Shown piece after piece: positions 62,783-64,000 of a stretch of DNA of 64,000 bases; position 1 is the first letter of the stretch; the number at the start of each line of letters is the position of its first letter. Source of the DNA: Microbacteriaceae bacterium. Its GTDB lineage: Bacteria; Actinomycetota; Actinomycetes; Actinomycetales; Microbacteriaceae. Under the pieces are notes generated by a model. That model was not told the DNA's origin. It saw nothing but the letters and a program-made list of their open reading frames with translations, and did no database searches. The translations under genes and the position numbers were made by a program. Where the stretch lies: assembly GCA_025464975.1 (NCBI GenBank), contig JAODMT010000006.1:82780-146779 (forward strand), read 5' to 3'.

Positions 62783-63014
62783 GGCGATCCTTTCGTGACG
62801 CAACAAAGGCGCTCGAACATGTGGGGTCGTGCGCCGTTAACCCCAAATGCGCCGCGGAGCGATTCATTCCCGGACCGGTCGCGGCCCGGCGGATTCGCAG
62901 GCTTCGCGGCCGCGGGCATAGCACCGAACACGAGCATCGCCCGGTTACGCGGAATTCCAAAAGCCGCCTACCGTGGAAGTCCGGAAGTGGAGACAACGCT
63001 TGGAAGGAGACCGC

Positions 63015-64000
63015 GTGTTCCAATGGAGATCTTGGCCTGGTCTTGGCGTCGCCCTGGCCATCGCACTCGTCGCGACGGTGATAATCGTCGTCGTCACCTC
63101 GATCATTGCCAGGGTCGCGGCACGCCGGGAGAGCTGGGCGAGTGTGCTCATCATCCGCGCGAGATATCCGTATCGCCTACTCCTCCTCATCATCGCCATG
63201 TGGATCGCGGTCGCCCTCACCCTGCCACGAAACACGTCGCAGGAACTGACGCTCTGGAACAACGTGCACCATGGTTTCCTCATTGCGGCGATCGCGGGCG
63301 GCACCTGGTTGGCCTCGGCGCTCGTGAGTTTCGCGCTCGGACTCGCCACCGGGCGCTATCGATTGGATGTCGCGGACAATAAGCGAGCACGCAGGGCCCA
63401 CACCCAGATCGCCATAGTGCGTCGGCTCGCGTCCGTTGTGATTCTGATCGTCGGAATCGCGAGCATCCTGTTGACCTTCCCCGGTGTGCAGGCGGTCGGC
63501 GCGAGCGTGCTCGCGTCAGCGGGCCTCGTGAGCATTGTTGCGGGCCTTGCCGCCCAGTCGACCCTTGCCAACGTGTTTGCCGGGGTGCAGCTTGCCTTCA
63601 GCGACGCCATTCGGGTTGACGACGTGGTCATCGCCCAGGCCGAGTGGGGTCGGATCGAGGAGATCACCCTCACCTACGTCGTCGTGCACCTCTGGGACGA
63701 CCGCCGGCTGGTGCTGCCGTCCACCTACTTCACGACGACGCCATTCGAGAACTGGACCAGGCACTCGAGCGAGCTGCTCGGCTCGGTCGATTTCGACCTC
63801 GACTGGCGCGTCAGCCCGGCGCAGATGCGCGACGAGCTGCAGGCGATCCTGGCGAAAACCGAGCTCTGGGACAAACGCGCGTCGGTGCTGCAGGTGACGG
63901 ATGCCGTCGGCGGTTTCGTGCACGTGCGCGTGCTGGTGACGGTGGTCGACGCCCCCACCCTGTTCGATCTGCGCTGCCTTGTGCGCGAGCAGCTCATCGA
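63015..64000 (+). CDS. MscS-family mechanosensitive channel (partial at window end)
   Basis: The frame is open to the window end (328 complete codons visible). GTG 63015 is preceded by AAGGAG. Four helices (about 10-32, 55-75, 88-110, 140-160) lead to the pore helix GASVLASAGLVSIVAGLAAQ. The MscS beta domain follows with FAGVQLAFSDAIRVDDVVIA, WGRIEEITLTYVVVHLWDDR and PSTYFTTTPFENWTR. It opens under membrane tension to release solutes. The C-terminus is outside the window. Confidence 0.92.
   Translation, partial: MFQWRSWPGLGVALAIALVATVIIVVVTSIIARVAARRESWASVLIIRARYPYRLLLLIIAMWIAVALTLPRNTSQELTLWNNVHHGFLIAAIAGGTWLASALVSFALGLATGRYRLDVADNKRARRAHTQIAIVRRLASVVILIVGIASILLTFPGVQAVGASVLASAGLVSIVAGLAAQSTLANVFAGVQLAFSDAIRVDDVVIAQAEWGRIEEITLTYVVVHLWDDRRLVLPSTYFTTTPFENWTRHSSELLGSVDFDLDWRVSPAQMRDELQAILAKTELWDKRASVLQVTDAVGGFVHVRVLVTVVDAPTLFDLRCLVREQLI

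Noticed and set aside
62795..63382. Open frame overlapping the MscS gene start
   Set aside because: The MscS frame from 63015 has a ribosome site and family motifs, while this frame is Arg/His/Pro-rich.

Overview
The window is high-GC chromosomal DNA of an actinobacterium, most likely a Microbacteriaceae member (Leifsonia/Cryobacterium/Salinibacterium-like). The signs are a C50-type carotenoid cluster (crtB, crtI, crtYe, crtYf, crtEb), a dnaK-grpE-dnaJ-hspR operon with HAIR operators, an actinobacterial-size PurL, many GTG starts, and many genes whose start codon lies 6-8 nt after a TANNNT box, which suggests leaderless transcription. No rRNA, CRISPR array, prophage or complete insertion sequence was seen. 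One tRNA is present, tRNA-Gly(CCC).

Layout. 0-5.4 kb: two small secreted Asp/His/Gly-rich proteins, one with four 14-residue repeats; a histidine kinase/response regulator pair; a GNAT; an L,D-transpeptidase lipoprotein; a secreted IPT/TIG-like protein. 5.5-7.0 kb: a stand-alone squalene-cyclase-like repeat protein and a small membrane protein. 7.1-10.5 kb: a decayed accessory zone with an NRAMP transporter remnant, a CitB-type regulator HTH remnant, an SDR remnant, a TetR regulator with an unusual N-terminal domain, a 59-residue membrane protein and an unrecognised 211-residue protein. 11.3-16.8 kb: tRNA-Gly, dcd, idi and the carotenoid cluster, which has no crtE. 16.8-20.8 kb: an ArsR/AHSA1 pair, a PEP-mutase-like enzyme, a UMF1-type MFS transporter and a TMEM97/EXPERA-like membrane protein. 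20.8-29.3 kb: the HspR heat-shock regulon (dnaK operon and clpB), with a palindromic repeat between grpE and dnaJ. 29.3-40 kb: mostly housekeeping genes (acyltransferase, Zn-dehydrogenase, threonine aldolase, GntR, exonuclease III, pyrE, HAD phosphatase, SpoU methyltransferase). 40-43.3 kb: an overlapping operon TetR / ABC-ATPase-like protein without recognisable catalytic motifs / YhgE-Pip membrane protein, behind a near-perfect palindrome. 43.4-46 kb: purA, a mycothiol/DinB-like protein and a GNAT.

46-57.9 kb is a sugar-catabolic locus. It has an FGGY kinase, a fucose/arabinose-type isomerase, a FucU/RbsD mutarotase, a LacI regulator, an ABC importer without its own ATPase, a serine hydrolase, an alpha/beta hydrolase and an SDR, with an apparently unrelated chorismate mutase inside. 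Copies of an AAATCGATT-centred palindrome lie within or just after the promoters of the isomerase-kinase and importer operons, so LacI probably controls both. 57.9-64 kb: purL, a glyoxalase-fold dioxygenase divergent from a MarR regulator with a shared palindromic operator, an aldo/keto reductase, and an MscS-type channel that runs off the window end.

All family assignments come from reading motifs and remembered family features. No database search was run.
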